Shown one piece after another: positions 61,464 to 64,000 of a stretch of DNA of 64,000 bases; position 1 is the first letter of the stretch, and each line of letters begins with the position of its first letter. The notes under the pieces are model-generated. The model was given only the letters and a program-made list of their open reading frames with translations. It searched no databases and was not told the origin of the DNA. Origin of the DNA: Palsa-461 sp036844945 (GTDB taxonomy: Bacteria; Actinomycetota; Acidimicrobiia; Acidimicrobiales; RAAP-2); assembly GCA_036844945.1 (NCBI GenBank), contig DAIUEV010000011.1, forward strand, positions 8,588 through 72,587. Direction: 5' to 3'. A program made the position numbers and the translations under genes.

Positions 61464-61963
61464 CAGGCCTCGACCTCGACGATGGTGACCTTCAGGGACC
61501 CGCCCGGAGCCTCGTACTCGACCGCGTCGCCCGACTTCTTGCCGAGCAGCGCCTTGCCCAGCGGGGCGCCGGGGGAGACAACCGACATGTCGCCGCGGCG
61601 CTCCTCGATCGAGCCCACGAAGAAGCGCTGGACGTCGTCCTCGTCATCGCCCTCGTAGCGGAGCACGACGATCGACCCGGCCGACACCGACCCGTCGCCG
61701 CCCTCGGACTCGACGATGACTGCGTGCTTGAGCAGGGCCTGGAGGTGCCGGATCCGGGACTCCATCTTCCCCTGGCTGTCCTTCGCCGCGTGATAGTCGC
61801 CGTTCTCGGAGAGGTCGCCCAGGGCCCGAGCCGCCTCGATGGTGGTGGCGATCTCGTTCCGGCCCCGGGTCGTCAGGTCCTCGAGCTCGGCAGTCAGCCG
61901 GTCGTGGGTCTCCTGGGTGAGCTGGGTGCCCTGCGGCTCCTCGGCCGGTCTGGTGGGGGTCAT
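61463..61963 (-). CDS. greA: transcription elongation factor GreA
   Basis: Rescues backtracked RNA polymerase by stimulating transcript cleavage. The 166-residue protein has the N-terminal coiled-coil with the acidic tip ARALGDLSENGDYHAAKDSQ and the C-terminal FKBP-like domain (GSIVVLRYEGDD, VSPGAPLGKALLGKKSGDAVEY). TAGCCT at 62018-62013 is the likely -10 box, with a leader of about 45 bases and GGGACGGAGA before the start. Its stop is fused with the leuC start. Confidence 0.94.
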   Translation of the reverse strand: MTPTRPAEEPQGTQLTQETHDRLTAELEDLTTRGRNEIATTIEAARALGDLSENGDYHAAKDSQGKMESRIRHLQALLKHAVIVESEGGDGSVSAGSIVVLRYEGDDEDDVQRFFVGSIEERRGDMSVVSPGAPLGKALLGKKSGDAVEYEAPGGSLKVTIVEVEA

Positions 61964-62012
61964 CGGTCTCCGTCCCTGGGGCGGTGCCCGGAGGTTTCTT
62001 TCCGTCCCCGCG

Positions 62013-62018
62013 AGGCTA
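62013..62018 (-). promoter_or_regulatory. -10 box TAGCCT of the greA-leuCD operon
   Basis: TAGCCT on the minus strand, 49 bases upstream of the greA ATG. A good -35 hexamer at 17 bases is not evident. Confidence 0.45.
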
Positions 62019-62057
62019 CCGGCCCTCGGGAGCCACCCGTCTTGGACCGCTTTTCGG

Positions 62058-62906
62058 TCAGGCGTCGCGTCGGGCCATGAGGATCCCCCCCACGACCAGG
62101 GCCACCGCCGCGTAGCCGCACAGGAAACCGAATCCGGTCCAGGGCGAGAGCAGCGGCCCGCCCCCGAAGTCGTGCGTGCCCGGCAGGACGGCCGCCATGT
62201 GCTCGCCGATGACGAGGGGCATGTACTTGATCAGGTCGTGCTGCACCGACTCGGGGAAGGCCTGGAGGATGAGCGGCACGACGAGGAGCAGTCCGACGTA
62301 GGCGGCCAGCGCGCCGGCCGTGTGCCGGATGATCGTGGCCAGCCCGAGCGCGAGCAGCCCGAGGACGGTGAGGACGAGCCCGGCGCCCAAGACCGCCCGC
62401 AGCACCCCGGGCTGGCCGATGGTCGCGTAGGGGGTCGAGCCCTTGAGGAGCTGCTGTCCCAAGAAGAAGGCGCCGAAGGTCAGGATCTCGCTCGCCACGA
62501 GCGCGACCACGGCGAACACCACCGCCTTGCACGCCAGGACGAGCGGCCGGTTCGGGATCGCCGAAAGGGTGGCGCGGATGGTGCCGGTCCCGTACTCGGC
62601 GGACATCACGAGCACACCGATCACCCCGATGACGATCTGGCCGAGGAAGACCCCGGCCAGGCTGCGGGCGGTCGGGTCGAAGTCGAACCGGTCGACGAAG
62701 CCGCCGTTCTTCCAGTGGGCGGCGGTGACAGCGGTGGCGATCGCCCCGATCCCGACCACCGCCAGGACCGTCGCGACGAGCGACCAGACGGTGGAACGGA
62801 CCGTGCGGAGCTTGGTCCACTCGGATCGGAGCTGTCCGAGCGGCCCGTAGTGGCCGGCGGGCACGCCGGGCACGCCGGGCACGCCCGGGAGGGTCCCCGC
62901 CGTCAC
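62058..62906 (-). CDS. ABC-2 type transporter permease
   Basis: A 282-residue membrane subunit with six helices. It begins with GPLGQLRSEWTKLRTVRSTV, the typical cytoplasmic elbow of ABC-2 permeases, then SAEYGTGTIRATLSAIPNRP with the conserved E-x-x-x-G-T-x-R/A region, and ends with MARRDA. Its partner ATPase gene overlaps its start as GTGA. Systems of this kind export drugs, peptides or lipids; the substrate is unknown. Confidence 0.88.
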   Translation of the reverse strand: MTAGTLPGVPGVPGVPAGHYGPLGQLRSEWTKLRTVRSTVWSLVATVLAVVGIGAIATAVTAAHWKNGGFVDRFDFDPTARSLAGVFLGQIVIGVIGVLVMSAEYGTGTIRATLSAIPNRPLVLACKAVVFAVVALVASEILTFGAFFLGQQLLKGSTPYATIGQPGVLRAVLGAGLVLTVLGLLALGLATIIRHTAGALAAYVGLLLVVPLILQAFPESVQHDLIKYMPLVIGEHMAAVLPGTHDFGGGPLLSPWTGFGFLCGYAAVALVVGGILMARRDA

Positions 62907-63862
62907 TGCGCCACCGCCTGAGCTTCGGCGTCGCTCGCCGGATCGCTCGCCGGAGCCACCCCGTGGCCACGGAACTCGATGTGGTCCCGGGTGAGGTCCA
63001 TGAACGCCTCTTCGAGGGACGCCTGGAGCGGCGTGAGCTCGTGCAGCCGGACGCCGTGCTCGGCGGCCAGGTCCCCGATCGCGTCGGCGGTGAGGCCCGT
63101 GACCGTCACCACCCCGTCGGCTTCGGTGGCGAGCTCTGCTCCCGCGCTGCGCAACGCCGGTTCGAGCCGTTCGCGGTCGGGTGTGCGCACCCGGACGAAA
63201 TGGTGCGAGCTCCGGGACACGAGCTCGGAGACCGGGGTGTCGGCGATGAGACGCCCTCGGCCGATGACCACCACGTGGTCCGCGGTCAGGGCCATCTCGC
63301 TCATCAGGTGGCTGGAGACGAAGACGGTGCGCCCCTCCCCGGCGAGATGGCGGAGCAGGGTCCGGACCCAGAGGATCCCCTCCGGGTCGAGCCCGTTCAC
63401 GGGTTCGTCGAACAGGAGGACCGAGGGGTCGCCGAGCAGGGCGGCGGCGATGCCCAGCCGTTGGCTCATGCCGAGCGAGAACTTGCCGGCCCGGCGGCTG
63501 GCCACTTCGGCCAGGCCCACCAGCTCGAGCACCTCGTCCACCCGTTTCCGACCGATCCCGTGGGTCTGGGCGAGCATCAAGAGGTGGTTGCGGGCACTGC
63601 GGCCGGGATGGATGGCTTTGGCCTCGAGCAGTGCGCCGACCTCGTGAAGCGGCCAGGGCAGTCCGCGGTAGGGGCGGCCGTTGATGGTCGCCTGCCCGCC
63701 CGTCGGCAGATCGAGGCCCATGATCACCCGCATCGTGGTCGACTTTCCCGATCCGTTGGGGCCGAGGAACCCGGTGACCTGGCCCGGACGGACGTCGAAG
63801 GAGAGATCGTCGACCGCCAGGGTCTTGCCATAGCGCTTCGAGAGGCGGCGAGCCTCGATCAC
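62903..63862 (-). CDS. ABC transporter ATP-binding protein
   Basis: A 319-residue ATPase. Walker A GPNGSGKST, signature SLGMSQRLG, Walker B VLLFDEPVNGLDPEG and the His switch SSHLMSEM are all present, so it should be active. The C-terminal 90 residues (VSRSSHHFVRVRTPDRERLE onward) match the extra domain of the bacitracin/NodI-like ABC-2 ATPases. It starts at GTG63862 or further upstream; the sequence up to the window end (63863-64000) has no other recognisable gene. Confidence 0.92.
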   Translation of the reverse strand: MIEARRLSKRYGKTLAVDDLSFDVRPGQVTGFLGPNGSGKSTTMRVIMGLDLPTGGQATINGRPYRGLPWPLHEVGALLEAKAIHPGRSARNHLLMLAQTHGIGRKRVDEVLELVGLAEVASRRAGKFSLGMSQRLGIAAALLGDPSVLLFDEPVNGLDPEGILWVRTLLRHLAGEGRTVFVSSHLMSEMALTADHVVVIGRGRLIADTPVSELVSRSSHHFVRVRTPDRERLEPALRSAGAELATEADGVVTVTGLTADAIGDLAAEHGVRLHELTPLQASLEEAFMDLTRDHIEFRGHGVAPASDPASDAEAQAVAQ

Positions 63863-64000
63863 GTGGCGTTCTCCATGTCCCGGGCCGACTGGGGGCTCGG
63901 CGTGGGGGGCATGGCCACCCTATCGCCCGTCCCCGCTCTGCTCGGGGCGGGGCCGGGCCTGATTCGGAAGGGGCCCACGACGGCCCCATGCCTCGGCGAG

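Overview
The window is very GC-rich with dense, mostly overlapping genes, and reads as chromosomal DNA of an actinobacterium. Gene content points that way: a mycothiol-nitroreductase-like DsbA protein, actinobacterial-type SerC, a PASTA-domain Ser/Thr kinase, a DUF1800/DUF1501 pair, and TAnnnT -10 boxes placed close to start codons. Acidimicrobiia is my best guess for the class; this is inference. One 100-N run (1900-1999) is almost certainly a scaffolding artefact: the same 55 bases stand on both sides of it, and removing one copy plus the Ns restores one intact cysteine desulfurase frame.

Layout. 1-8.5 kb: small membrane protein, aldehyde dehydrogenase, then cysteine desulfurase-mnmA-ligA and a PASTA kinase (tRNA thiolation, DNA ligation, envelope signalling). 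8.5-14 kb: small enzymes (GYD, DsbA-like, P-loop kinase, two GNATs, ACT, SDR, SCP2-like, esterase). 14-17.3 kb: gatCAB. 17.3-21.2 kb: MMPL exporter and ilvD. 21.3-21.9 kb: VapBC toxin-antitoxin with a palindromic operator at its -10 box. 22-26.5 kb: DUF1800/DUF1501 secreted pair and two regulators. 26.5-30.1 kb: ilvB-ilvN-ilvC behind a leader peptide (TTLLVVIT) and hairpin terminator. 30.1-34.6 kb: DUF1697, serC, a class I aminotransferase and serA. 34.6-38 kb: two TasA/camelysin-like exported proteins and a SipW-type (Ser/His) signal peptidase. 38.2-41.8 kb: a heterodimeric ABC exporter. 42-44 kb: leuA behind a second leader peptide (VLLLT) and a near-perfect terminator. 59.5-62 kb: greA-leuC-leuD. 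62-63.9 kb: a two-gene ABC-2 transporter.

The most unusual part is 44.0-59.3 kb. A divergent promoter region with two palindromes separates two genes on the minus strand (double-zinc-ribbon PrsW-like membrane protein plus an anchored extracytoplasmic protein) from a seven-gene plus-strand run: SIR2-family protein, nSTAND ATPase with WD40 propeller, a membrane TrkA-N protein ending in a RyR domain, a sedolisin (S53) protease, a second PrsW-like/anchored pair paralogous to the first, and a TIR-TM-beta-propeller protein. Two predicted NAD-consuming domains (SIR2, TIR), a STAND switch and an NAD-binding/RyR membrane protein in one locus suggest an uncharacterised NAD-linked defence or stress system. 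That function is inference; the domains and gene order are read from the sequence.

Branched-chain amino acid synthesis is spread over four places (ilvD, ilvBNC, leuA, leuCD). Two carry transcription attenuators of the same design, so leucine/valine/isoleucine supply probably controls them in concert, while ilvD has a leaderless promoter and leuCD follows greA.
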